A stretch of DNA of 64,000 nt. It comes from Trichomonas vaginalis G3. Its lineage: Eukaryota > Parabasalia > Trichomonadida > Trichomonadidae. Numbering within the stretch: position 1 is the first letter of the stretch; the number at the start of each line of letters is the position of its first letter. A program made the translations under genes and the position numbers. Positions 9,443 through 18,130 of the stretch are shown one piece after another. The notes beneath the pieces were generated by a model that saw nothing but the letters and a program-made list of their open reading frames with translations, did not search any database and was not told where the DNA came from. The stretch spans positions 4,278,001 through 4,342,000 of the forward strand of contig NC_067203.1 of assembly GCF_026262505.1 (NCBI RefSeq), read 5' to 3'.

Positions 9443-10057
9443 ATGACAAACACTGAGTTTGAAACAGTTAAAAAGATAGACAATGACACCAAAATGGTTA
9501 GAATAGGTGATTTAAACGTAAGATACTCAAAGAAATACAACAAATATTCTTTGTCAGACATTTTATCTCCATCTGGAAAGAAAACATCCCACGACTGGGT
9601 TAGAATTGCTTCTACTCAGAAAATTTTGACAAGAAATCCTGAGCTTATGATATCGGTAAGATTCTATGGAACTACAGCATATCTCATTGACAAAAGTCTT
9701 ATACCAATAGTTTTGTTATGGTTAGACCCAGTTGTTGGATATAACTTCATAACATATGGTTCATTCGATACTGAACGTTGCAGTGAGGGCTTACTTTACA
9801 TCGTTCAGAAACCGAAGGACTTCAATACAAAGAGATATAAGATAGGAAGAACATATAATATAACTCTAAGATATGACAGTACAGTCAATAGAGTCAAGGT
9901 TGTGTTTGTTAACGATATGAGAGCTGCAGAAACAGAACTGCTTGAAAAGTTTGAGAAAATGTATGGTGCTCCCACGAAAGGTAAAGAAACGTTTGAAGTA
10001 GATGAGATAGGTAAAGCTATAAAATTATTTGACGAAGTTGCTGAAAAATACATGTAA
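9443..10057 (+). CDS. KilA-N plus T5orf172 (GIY-YIG-like) protein
   Basis: 204 residues. Residues about 45-90 carry a KilA-N type DNA-binding domain (TTAYLIDKSLIPIVLLWLDP, matching the family pattern of a start G/T-Y-hydrophobic then LWLSP). Residues about 110-195 match the T5orf172/MUG113 branch of the GIY-YIG fold (LLYIVQKP, YKIGRT, R in the NITLRYDS segment, a late E). This pairing is well known in large DNA viruses and phages, with roles in DNA binding and possibly cleavage. The gene is present only in copy A. Upstream sequence (T run, TTTTATTTTGTATGTAAAGACAG) is duplicated before the next gene. Confidence 0.78.
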   Translation: MTNTEFETVKKIDNDTKMVRIGDLNVRYSKKYNKYSLSDILSPSGKKTSHDWVRIASTQKILTRNPELMISVRFYGTTAYLIDKSLIPIVLLWLDPVVGYNFITYGSFDTERCSEGLLYIVQKPKDFNTKRYKIGRTYNITLRYDSTVNRVKVVFVNDMRAAETELLEKFEKMYGAPTKGKETFEVDEIGKAIKLFDEVAEKYM

Positions 10058-10145
10058 AGCGTTTATTTTTGGTCTTTTGTGAAAGTCAGGAAATAACGCT
10101 AATTTTTTATAAAATATTTTTTTTATTTTGTATGTAAAGACAGAT

Positions 10146-10972
10146 ATGTCAACAACAGAGAACACAACAACTGCTATCGTTCATGAAGCCATAAATGAAG
10201 AATACGAGTACATACAATATAACAAACAACTCCGTCTCATTCGTTCGGTCAAAGATGACATGTACCAAATGCAAAGTATTTTGAATGCTCTTCGTTCTAC
10301 AAAGCAAGCATATCATTGGTTTGAAAACCAACAGACAAAAGAACTTTTAGAAGAATTTCCTCATATGTTTGCGACCCTCGAAAAACCGAGGAACGAGATT
10401 CCGTACGAAAATCGTAAAATTTGCCAAATAGTTTGAGAGGCTGGTATGTACATAGACTTCTTGTAAATGCTGTTGCAATGTGGGCTTCACCTCGTTACGC
10501 TTGTTATATTTTCATGATGTTAGATGAAATTCATAGACAAGAACGTGAAGAGATAGAAAACAAGCTTGAAGCAAAAGATGAAGTCATTGAAGCAAAAGAC
10601 AAAAGCCTTCAGAAAAGAATACCACGTTCGGTACCAAAAGGAAAGGAAAAGAACTATAAGTATATGATTTATACTGAAGAGATGGAAAATGAAGAAGACA
10701 GAGATATGGTTATGTTGCATTTAGTCAGAAGAAACAACAAAAGCTTTTACGACCTTGCTAAGATTTACAAATCTGACAGAAATTGGTTCTATCGCGAAAA
10801 CTTACCGATTTCAATGACACCAAATGAAGATGTGAAACAAATAGTTCAAGATACTTTACCTCAAACACACTATGATATTAAAGGTTGTACAATACTTACC
10901 TTCAAAGAAGATTTGCCGCTACTGAAAGAAAAAATAACAGAGTATTTTGACAACTTCAAACAAGCAGAGTAA
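10146..10972 (+). pseudogene. Second KilA-N family gene
   Basis: Begins at ATGTCAACAACAG right behind the same leader as the gene at 9443. It contains KilA-N segments (AYHWFENQQTKELLEE; GWYVHRLLVNAVAMW followed by SPRYACYIF), then a coiled coil (KLEAKDEVIEAKDKSLQK) and a C-terminal domain resembling the one that follows KilA-N in some giant-virus and poxvirus proteins. Looks broken. Copy B keeps only a short stretch matching its 3' end (about 41900-41940), so this cargo is variable between copies. Confidence 0.68.
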
Positions 10973-11064
10973 ATGAACCATTTATTTTTCAAGCTTGACT
11001 TCAGATGGCTCAGGTAGCTCTATAAGGTCAATTGTCTTGTCAAATCCTTCTGGCATTCCGAGTC

Positions 11065-11335
11065 CTTCCTTCCGACAGGAAGAACTCTTCCTTCCGACAG
11101 GAAAAAATTTTCCTTCCAACAGGAAAAAATTTTCCTTCCAACAGGAAAAAATTTTCCTTCCAACAGGAAAAATTTTTCCAGTTGTCCGTCGTAAACCATT
11201 CAAATTTTCGAAAATTGAGAACTTTTTGGTCGAACTTCAGAAAAAGTTTTTCCTTCCAACAGGAAAAGTTTTTCCTTCCAACAGGAAAAGTTCTTCCTTC
11301 CAACAGGAAAAGTTCTTCCTTCCGACAGGACACAA
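11065..11335 (+). repeat. 22-bp minisatellite TTCCTTCCAACAGGAAAA
   Basis: Two blocks of 22-bp units (about 11065-11180 and 11245-11335) with the core TTCCTTCCAACAGGAAAA, which is itself partly palindromic. Open frames on both strands through it are artefacts of the repeat. The array ends next to ATGTCCGACGTACCACC at 11340. Confidence 0.9.
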
Positions 11336-11339
11336 ACGA

Positions 11340-11432
11340 ATGTCCGACGTACCACCAACCGAGTCCATTCCAAAGCCAGAAGAACCGAAAGCTGCAGCAC
11401 CACAACAGACTAAGACTCAACACTTACATTTT
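11340..11432 (+). pseudogene. Relic of the MSDVPPTE protein gene
   Basis: The sequence starting ATGTCCGACGTACCACC codes for MSDVPPTES and a Pro/Ala-rich start like that of the 202-residue protein at 39026 of copy B, then the similarity ends and the frame runs antisense into the ATPase gene. It looks like a remnant only. Confidence 0.65.
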
Positions 11433-12308
11433 TTACGCTTGACTTTTTACAATTTGAACTTTGTTTGCGTAGATATGAATTCTGAAAGAAGTATGAGGGT
11501 CTTGTATGACTTTGTACTTCTCCCATAGTTCATGTCTGTCAAACTTACCTGCCATGGACTCTTTCATAAGTTCCATGAAATCGTCTTCGGACAATCCGGG
11601 GAAAAGTACAATGTCAGTAAGTATTCTCTTTACATCCTTACTTAAACTCTTTGCTGTCTGTACACAAATGACAACAGAGATGTTAAAGTGTCTGAGCTTC
11701 TTAAGAATTCGACACATGTCTTGTTCTCTGTTCTTTAACAAAGGATGAGAAGCAAAGTCATCTAAGATAAGAAGACATCTGTGAGGGTAAGTCTTCCAAT
11801 CGTAAGATTGCAATTTCTTCGAAATGTATTCTATCTCTTTCTGTTTGTTTCTGAAGTGTTTCTTCTCTAATATTCTCTGCATTTCCTCATTTGGGTCTTT
11901 AAACTTCGAATTGACATACTCATTTATAGCATTGTACTTCAAAACTCTTCTTTGGTACTTCTTTATCCAATCTAACAACTCAGAGTCTTTTATACATACT
12001 AACTTAGACTTTTTTATAATATCTTTGAACGAATTGACGGTTTGGTCAAATTGACCCGAAGTACTACAAATGACAACTAACTCATAGAATGGGTTCTTCT
12101 CATCTAGTTCTTGTTGTTGTGCAGCCATTTTAAGATAAGTGAAAGTCTTACCCGACCCAGGCGGTGCAATTAGACCTGTTATACCATTCTGAGCAAATAA
12201 GAACTTGTCATGTATGGGTTTTATCTGAGCATTTTCTAACTTCCTCTTGTTCTTGTTTAAAACATTCTCAAATTTTTTGTCAATGTCAGCAAACTTTTTT
12301 TCTAACAT
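11433..12308 (-). CDS. A32-type genome-packaging ATPase, copy A
   Basis: 291 residues from the ATG at 12308. I chose this start because it lies behind a TTTTTCTAAAAAT signal and leaves the divergent gene at 12345 free; an in-frame ATG at 12410 would overlap that gene. Walker A is seen as APPGSGKT, Walker B as CLLILDDFASH, and a later VVICVQTA sensor-like strand. This matches the FtsK-HerA/A32 packaging ATPases of Polintons, adenovirus-like and giant viruses, which drive DNA into capsids. The twin is at 41953-42826. Confidence 0.85.
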   Translation of the reverse strand: MLEKKFADIDKKFENVLNKNKRKLENAQIKPIHDKFLFAQNGITGLIAPPGSGKTFTYLKMAAQQQELDEKNPFYELVVICSTSGQFDQTVNSFKDIIKKSKLVCIKDSELLDWIKKYQRRVLKYNAINEYVNSKFKDPNEEMQRILEKKHFRNKQKEIEYISKKLQSYDWKTYPHRCLLILDDFASHPLLKNREQDMCRILKKLRHFNISVVICVQTAKSLSKDVKRILTDIVLFPGLSEDDFMELMKESMAGKFDRHELWEKYKVIQDPHTSFRIHIYANKVQIVKSQA

Positions 12309-12344
12309 ATTTTTAGAAAAATTAAAATTTTTATCTTTTAGAAA

Positions 12345-12791
12345 ATGTCTAGCGATTTCGCTATCTATATTCGAGACAAACTTTTCGACAGCAAAACATC
12401 TGTCGACCATAAAATCTTACATAGTGTAAACAAGAAAGGTGAATTTGTTCTAAAGTTCTGTTTCTGGGAATATGACAAGAACCATAAAACATTAAGCAGA
12501 GCAGTCTTAAAATTTGTCAATGACAGACTTGTTGACAGAGATGACGCCTCTTGGAGAGATGAAGTCCAACAAAACTTCTTAGAATGCAAAGAAGACACAT
12601 GCGCTGTTCTTGAAGATGAAATAGAAAACAGAATAGAAGAGCTATTAAAGGACAAAGAACTTTTACAAAAATATGGTTCTGAGAAGTTTGACATAACTCC
12701 ACCAGAAAAGAAGAAGAGAGAAAAGAAAGAAAAGAAAGAAGAAGAAGAGAAGAAAGAACCTGAACCAGAGAAAAAGAAATTTGACATGTAA
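12345..12791 (+). CDS. 148-aa Lys/Glu-rich protein divergent from the ATPase, copy A
   Basis: Starts at ATG behind TTTTTATCTTTTAGAAA. The first 90 residues look folded (FCFWEYDKNHKTLSRAVLKFVNDRLV); the last 40 residues are a KE-rich charged tail. The gene is divergent from the ATPase (36 bp between start codons) and convergent with the 139-residue gene. No family recognised; the twin at 42863-43313 looks broken. Confidence 0.65.
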   Translation: MSSDFAIYIRDKLFDSKTSVDHKILHSVNKKGEFVLKFCFWEYDKNHKTLSRAVLKFVNDRLVDRDDASWRDEVQQNFLECKEDTCAVLEDEIENRIEELLKDKELLQKYGSEKFDITPPEKKKREKKEKKEEEEKKEPEPEKKKFDM

Positions 12792-12807
12792 AAATAAAAT
12801 TTTATTT

Positions 12808-13227
12808 TTAAAACATTTCTGGGTCAATGTCAATGTTCTCTTCCTCTTTAGGAGCAAACACTGGCTTAGACTCTAAAATCTTTTTACCCAATTTACCTTG
12901 AACTTCTACAACTTTAGACTCATAATATTCATAGTCGTCTGCTTTCTTTGGTTCATAAGGTATAACAAGTTTGTATGCTTTGCCTTCTTTAAGGTTTGAG
13001 AACCTTCTGTCAAAACTTTCTTTGACTGTTAACAAACCTTCTATGTCTAAGTCTTCAAATTTCGCACCATTTTTAGTCACAATAGCAAACTTAACTGGTT
13101 CGATGTTCCAAACTTTGCTGAATGAAGACTTTTCAAAATGGTAGAAGTAAACATTCAAATATGTGAATGGGTCTAGTTCTTCTTTAAGTCCTGACATGTA
13201 CTTGTTGACTGAGATGAATTTTGTCAT
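12808..13227 (-). CDS. 139-aa conserved Maverick protein, copy A
   Basis: Minus-strand frame with an upstream TTTTTTTATCC signal on its own strand. The body contains VKFAIVTKNGAKFEDLDIEGLL and AYKLVIPYEP, a beta-rich pattern that could be an OB-like fold, and an acidic tail (EEENIDIDPEMF) reminiscent of single-strand binding proteins. The position directly downstream of the SF3 helicase would suit an SSB. This is inference; I recognise no named family. The twin at 43330-43749 is nearly identical. Confidence 0.7.
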   Translation of the reverse strand: MTKFISVNKYMSGLKEELDPFTYLNVYFYHFEKSSFSKVWNIEPVKFAIVTKNGAKFEDLDIEGLLTVKESFDRRFSNLKEGKAYKLVIPYEPKKADDYEYYESKVVEVQGKLGKKILESKPVFAPKEEENIDIDPEMF

Positions 13228-13264
13228 CTTTTCTATCGGATAAAAAAATATTTTTTTTTAAAAT

Positions 13265-14499
13265 TTACTCAGAAAAATTTTTCTTTGTATATACACCATT
13301 CTGTACGTCTAAAAGACTTTTGACATTTGCCAAGAATGTTCGTTTAGACGCTGTCATATAACCATACTCTTGACAATATTGTTTATACGAATCGTACAAT
13401 GACCTTTCATCTAAACACTCAAAGTCAGTTTCATCTACGAACAGTTCATATACACTCTTGTTTGCTTCTAACAATGTTTGTCTCTCTTCTGTATGTGGAA
13501 TTTGTCTTGGATTGAACTTAGAAATATCTAATGTCATGAAATATGAGAACAAGTGGTTGTAAAAGTCAGATGTCAAAGTTTCTGCTAAGTCGTCAAAATA
13601 TTCTGTATCTTGCATATGAGCTTCTGACGTTCTGACAACTACATATCTTCTGTCAGAACTTTCTAACTTCATCGGAACAGCATTGTTTGAAACCATAACG
13701 AAGTTTGCAACATTTTCACAAACTCTTTGGTCTTTATATTTTCTTTCAACAACTCCAACTTTGTCTGTTATAAGACTCTTCAAAGCATCTGAGTTCAAAA
13801 CTTTTGTTGTATCTATACTTTGAAGTTCGTTACATACTATAAGTTTCATATTCTCTATTGAAGAGTTAAATTTACCGCAGATGTTTTCTAAGTTTGTCAT
13901 ATTAGGGTTCGAATAGCCTCTAACAGTTTGCATAAGATATCTGTAAAGAACGTGTTCTTACCTGTTCCTTGTTTTCCAATTATAATGAGAGCAGTTTCAT
14001 TCTTAGCACTTGGATGTTGTAAGATGTTTGCAAACCAACATAAGATATACTCATAGACTCTTTCGTTTCCATTGCATATAATTTCTTTGACATGGTCTAA
14101 CCAAGCTTCGATAACATTTTCTTTCCATTCTACTTGTTCGTATTTATATCCAGTGAAGATAGAATAGAAGTTTGGAGAAGGTGTATAAAACTTTATACCA
14201 CGAACTGAAAAATCTTCTAACTTTGACAATAAGATATCCCAAGCATCTAACATCTTCATGCCAACTTGTACGACTTTTATTTTCTTAAGTTTCTGTTTAC
14301 ATTCTTGTTCTGAAACTATTGTCGCTTTAGGTTTGTTAAAGACTACATCCCATTCTTTCATAACATAACATTCTGGGGCAGAGTCGACATAAATGACTAA
14401 ACGTTTCAAATTCTCGACTGCTTTGTTATAGTCTCGAAATGGACACATATTTCTGAACGCTTGGAAGTCATAAAAATCTGAAACATCTATTCTGTACAT
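13265..14499 (-). pseudogene. D5-type SF3 replicative helicase region, copy A
   Basis: The region codes for a primase-associated superfamily 3 helicase: an N-terminal part with a YTPSPNFYSIFTGYKYE segment, Walker A GKQGTGKNT, then IVCNELQS (Walker B region), and VSNNAVP followed by SSDRRYVVV (sensor/arginine-finger region). This layout matches the poxvirus D5/phage P4 group (DUF5906-like). It would unwind element DNA for protein-primed replication. It looks broken. The start follows a TTTTTAT signal and the twin region is 43785-45018. Confidence 0.8.
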
Positions 14500-14527
14500 T
14501 TTTATAAAAATAAAAAAAAATATTTTT

Positions 14528-15334
14528 TTATTCTTGAGCTATTTGTTGCATTTGTTCCATTTGTTGCATTTGTTGTTCTTGAGCTATTTGTTGTTGAAGT
14601 TGTTTTTGTAATACAATACTTTCACCAGTTGCATCTTCCAATTCGAAACTTTCTGCCGTCATTGACAAATACATAGGACATAAAAGTTTTACAGGAACAA
14701 AGTTTGCGTCAACTAAGGTTAAGTTTATGTTTGCTAAAGTGTTTGAGTTTACTAAAGCTGAAAACTCTGCATTCGAATGAACAATAGGCAAACCAGCAGA
14801 GAATGTGTTATTTATACGCATAAGTATCTTTTGGTCATAGTAGTTTCTGTCGACATTCGAATAACACTTTGAACCTAAGTTTGAAACAATATATAAAATA
14901 GGTGTACTTAAAGTCAATGGAACAGACATTCCTTGTATGACACCTTTTCCTGTTATAGGAAACTGTTGGTAGTAAAAACCAGATATAAGTTTTGTATTAT
15001 AGCTCATATTGTTTATAGTAAACTCAGTCGGACATCCAAACATAATGAAACCTGCTCTAGTTGCAGCACATTTTACACCCGTACTTAAAGTATTAAATAA
15101 GTCAACAAAACCTGTTGGTGGTATATCTGAGTAAGTATCTTCAAAGGAGTATTTTTTACCATTCACAACAATAAAATCTTCTGGTGTCAAAAGAGCAAAA
15201 CAAGCTTTAGTCGTCATTGTGTTTAAGGTTAGTTTACAATATCGTCCTTGAGGACTTTGTAAGTTTGTTGTTATAGAATTATATGACTCAGGGTTTTTAG
15301 TCGTAATAGTATAAACCATTGTGTCTTCTGCCAT
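14528..15334 (-). CDS. Minor capsid (penton-like) candidate, copy A
   Basis: 268 residues, beta-rich with few charged clusters (TLNTMTTKACFALLTPEDF, GFYYQQFPITGKGVIQG, NINLTLVDANFVPVKLL), ending in a Gln-rich tail. Length, beta content and closeness to the major capsid candidate fit the single-jelly-roll penton protein of Polintons, but I see no diagnostic motif. The twin is at 45046-45849. Confidence 0.6.
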   Translation of the reverse strand: MAEDTMVYTITTKNPESYNSITTNLQSPQGRYCKLTLNTMTTKACFALLTPEDFIVVNGKKYSFEDTYSDIPPTGFVDLFNTLSTGVKCAATRAGFIMFGCPTEFTINNMSYNTKLISGFYYQQFPITGKGVIQGMSVPLTLSTPILYIVSNLGSKCYSNVDRNYYDQKILMRINNTFSAGLPIVHSNAEFSALVNSNTLANINLTLVDANFVPVKLLCPMYLSMTAESFELEDATGESIVLQKQLQQQIAQEQQMQQMEQMQQIAQE

Positions 15335-15344
15335 TTATATATAT

Positions 15345-15575
15345 TTAAAAGTTTTTCTGAAAGTGGAGAAGAACTTCATCTAAACTTTCACATGGCGTTT
15401 CTTGAAGTTCTCTGTCTAAGAAGTTCAAATATTTTGTAAAGACATAGAACTTTCCTTTGTCTACACGAACAAACAAAACAGGGTCTTTCATATCGTTCAA
15501 AAGTGTGTAAAGTCCTTTACATGAAATAAAGTCTATATTATTTTTCTTCAAACATCTTTCAAGAAGTTTTGACAT
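15345..15575 (-). CDS. 76-aa small protein, copy A only
   Basis: Short alpha/beta protein (MSKLLERCLKKNNIDFISC; VLFVRVDKGKFYVF) with an ATG behind a T-poor GCTAAGTAAAA leader. It sits between the penton candidate and the 192-residue gene. In copy B these two neighbours are adjacent and this gene is absent. No family recognised. Confidence 0.5.
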   Translation of the reverse strand: MSKLLERCLKKNNIDFISCKGLYTLLNDMKDPVLFVRVDKGKFYVFTKYLNFLDRELQETPCESLDEVLLHFQKNF

Positions 15576-15581
15576 TTTTAC

Positions 15582-16160
15582 TTAGCAAATAAACTTTAAT
15601 GAAATGTTGTGGTCGTCAAATATTTTTATAACGTCTGGGAAACTATATTTTAAGTTCAACGTTTCACCTCCTTTCATAACGTATATCTTGTCAATGACAT
15701 TATATGAAACACCACAGCAACTAACGTCGGGTTCTATTTCTTTGATGTTTATATCGTCTGCCTCTGTCAAAAGTTTCAATAGTTCTTTCAAAACTTCATG
15801 AGGTGCAATGACATATGAGTTCACTTTTACAGGGTTGTGTTCGACCAAGTTTAACATTATACCTAAAGCTTGACAAATCTTCTCCTGAGTTTGAAGTTTG
15901 TCTTTCAGTTGTTGGTAGTCATTTCGAATATCTGCAACAGAACTTAAGTCTCTGCTAACTTCAGGGTATGTTGGTTCTTTTACAGGAACTATTGTTATAC
16001 CATCTTGGTCTTCGTATGGTTTCCCCATTTCAACATCTCTTTCTTTGACATTGACAATAACACTTTGACTGTTTGTTTGAGTTGGTGAATTTAACTTCAC
16101 ATCTGCCACCGCCATTAAACCTTTTGAAACACTTACGCTTCTATTTTTCGGAAATGACAT
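15582..16160 (-). CDS. 192-aa protein with central coiled coil, copy A
   Basis: I start at the ATG at 16160 (MSFPKNRSVSV), behind TTTTTATTCTAAGTAAA on its strand, not at the upstream non-ATG extension. N-terminus disordered, middle coiled coil (IRNDYQQLKDKLQTQEK), C-terminal domain with CCGVSYNVIDKIYVMKGGETLNL. Divergent from the gene at 16179 with 18 bp between start codons. Unknown function; the twin is at 45854-46434. Confidence 0.65.
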   Translation of the reverse strand: MSFPKNRSVSVSKGLMAVADVKLNSPTQTNSQSVIVNVKERDVEMGKPYEDQDGITIVPVKEPTYPEVSRDLSSVADIRNDYQQLKDKLQTQEKICQALGIMLNLVEHNPVKVNSYVIAPHEVLKELLKLLTEADDINIKEIEPDVSCCGVSYNVIDKIYVMKGGETLNLKYSFPDVIKIFDDHNISLKFIC

Positions 16161-16178
16161 TTTACTTAGAATAAAAAG

Positions 16179-16598
16179 ATGGACGTATTTGAGTATCTCT
16201 TCGAATTGAAGCAGAACAAAGTTTACACACACAAACAATACAAATACATTGACAGAATAGTTCTTTACACAAACAATGGAAAATGTTATAGAATAGCAGT
16301 CTTTGCTGAACCAAAATATTTTCATAAAGCAAAGAAAGTTGGTATAACTGAAATGGTGAAAGTTCTTGAAGCAGACAAAAATATAACTTCAAAACTTACA
16401 GATATTTCTAAAGGTAAGTTTATAATACAATTTTATGTCAAAACTGGCGTACTGTCAATATTTGATGGAGAGAAGTCAGTTCAAGAACAACTTACTGACC
16501 TGCTGCCAAAATCTGCTCGATGGAAGCTGTCGTTATGCCAATCTGAGGAGCTCCAGCAGGTTTCATCGAACGAATTTTCAAAAGAGCATCTTCCGTGA
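16179..16598 (+). CDS. 139-aa protein whose 3' end overlaps the capsid gene antisense, copy A
   Basis: Plus-strand frame starting MDVFEYLFELKQNK, with a compact alpha/beta domain (IVLYTNNGKCYRIAVFAEP). Its last 107 bp are antisense to the end of the major capsid candidate. The twin begins at 46453 with the same overlap. No family recognised. The divergent partner and conserved start make a real gene likely. Confidence 0.58.
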   Translation: MDVFEYLFELKQNKVYTHKQYKYIDRIVLYTNNGKCYRIAVFAEPKYFHKAKKVGITEMVKVLEADKNITSKLTDISKGKFIIQFYVKTGVLSIFDGEKSVQEQLTDLLPKSARWKLSLCQSEELQQVSSNEFSKEHLP

Positions 16599-18098
16599 AA
16601 AGTGCTATTGGTTTTGTAAACTTCTTTGCTTTCAATTCATCTGGACCGTCTCTGTCACCAGTATATTGTATTTGTACAGTACCAACAGTTGAAATACCAC
16701 CCATAAAGTCTTCTGAGTCAGCAAATGGAATGCCAAGCCAAAAGTTTGAACGGTCTCCATTTGTATATTGAGTTTTTTGACTTCCTGTATGGGTCCATAC
16801 TTTCACATATGGCATAATAGAACTTTGCATTTCAGGGTTAATGGTTGTTGTGAAGTTGTTGTTAAAGTTCATAGCATCTAATGTCAAGTTGTATGACCTC
16901 ATATCTTCAACTGTAGAATATTCTTCTCTTGGATAATATTTGCCATCTATGTTTATATGATATTTAATACCAGGGTTGTAGAAACAAGAATAGTCATTTA
17001 TAGTTCGTCTGAACAGTACAAACATAGTATCTGCATGTTTCATTGCAGTTGTTAAGGCAATATCTGTTCTTGCACCTGGGTCAGCACTTTGGTTTCCAAC
17101 TTCACCTGCAAAGTCTTTGACAGATATTTGGTGTATAGGGAACATAAGTGGAACTGCAATATATTTGGCAGCTAAAGCATTTGAAATATCTGGGTCCAAC
17201 ATATAGACTGCAAGTCTGCTTTCTATTCTCTTGCATTCAAACTGTTCGCATGTAACTTAACTGGGTCCCAAGCAGTTCCAGCAGCATTGAAATAATAGTT
17301 TACTTCAGTGTTGAGGTTTGAGAAACCAAAGTCTAAGTCAACTTTGTCTTTGCAAAATTCGGCGAATGACGTTTGATTTGCTCCCTTTACGTCTGTAAGA
17401 GTGAATGGGTCTTGCGTTGGTGCAATGACTAAGTTATTTTTGCTTGGAGTAAGTTCAATAGAAATTTTTCCTGCCCAGTTTGGCAAGTATCTTAAAAACC
17501 TGAAGATGAGGAAAGATGACAAAGGAACTCTAAGTTTCAGTTTTACTTTGGTTACTGCTGCTGCAGTTTGTCCAGAAAGGTTAACATAAACTCCTGGAAC
17601 GTTAGGGTCAAGTCTTCTTATTTTCTCAATGGTGGCATACTGGTCTGTTTGTTCTCTAGCTTGTGGTTGTACTGAGTTTCTCAAAGCGAACCATTCATAG
17701 TTTGCCCATGTTACTGTTTGAACTAAGTCAGAGTTAGAATATATCTTATATCCCATGAAAACTTCTGGAGCATATTGGTATCCGACATAGAAAATTCCAT
17801 TGCAACCTTTCTTGTCAGACAACTTGGCAGAAGGTTTTATTTCAATGTCTTGTTCCACGTATAAGAATGAGTTGTCAATAGAAATAATATGAAACCTGTC
17901 GCAAGCAATATCTACTGTTGTTGAAGAACCTTCTCCAAACTCACCTACGTTTCCATAAGAAACAGCAGTTGTATATTCGTAAGTTCCAGGAACTATTTCT
18001 GACCTTCTAATGGCATTGTCGCATTCGTTATACCATTCGGAAACATTTCCGTTCATGGCATCCAAAACTGTTGGCGTTATATTCTGAGCGGCGTACAT
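16492..18098 (-). pseudogene. Major capsid protein candidate (double jelly roll), copy A
   Basis: The region encodes a beta-rich protein of about 530 residues starting MYAAQNITPTVLDAMNG behind TTTTTACCC. Segments such as WANYEWFALRN, VKLKLRVPLSSFLIF, RYLPNWAGKISIEL and a late VWTHTGSQ / GIPFADSEDF resemble Polinton and virophage major capsid proteins in size, composition and place. Assignment rests on these and on the neighbouring ATPase and penton candidates. Looks broken. The twin region is 46763-48364. Confidence 0.7.
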
Positions 18099-18105
18099 TT
18101 CATAT

Positions 18106-18116
18106 GGGTAAAAATA
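18106..18116 (-). promoter_or_regulatory. TATTTTTACCC promoter-like motif before the capsid gene
   Basis: On the minus strand TATTTTTACCC ends 7 bp before the capsid ATG, one of the clearest copies of the element-wide TTTTTAY signal. Confidence 0.5.
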
Positions 18117-18130
18117 TAGAATAGTTGGAT

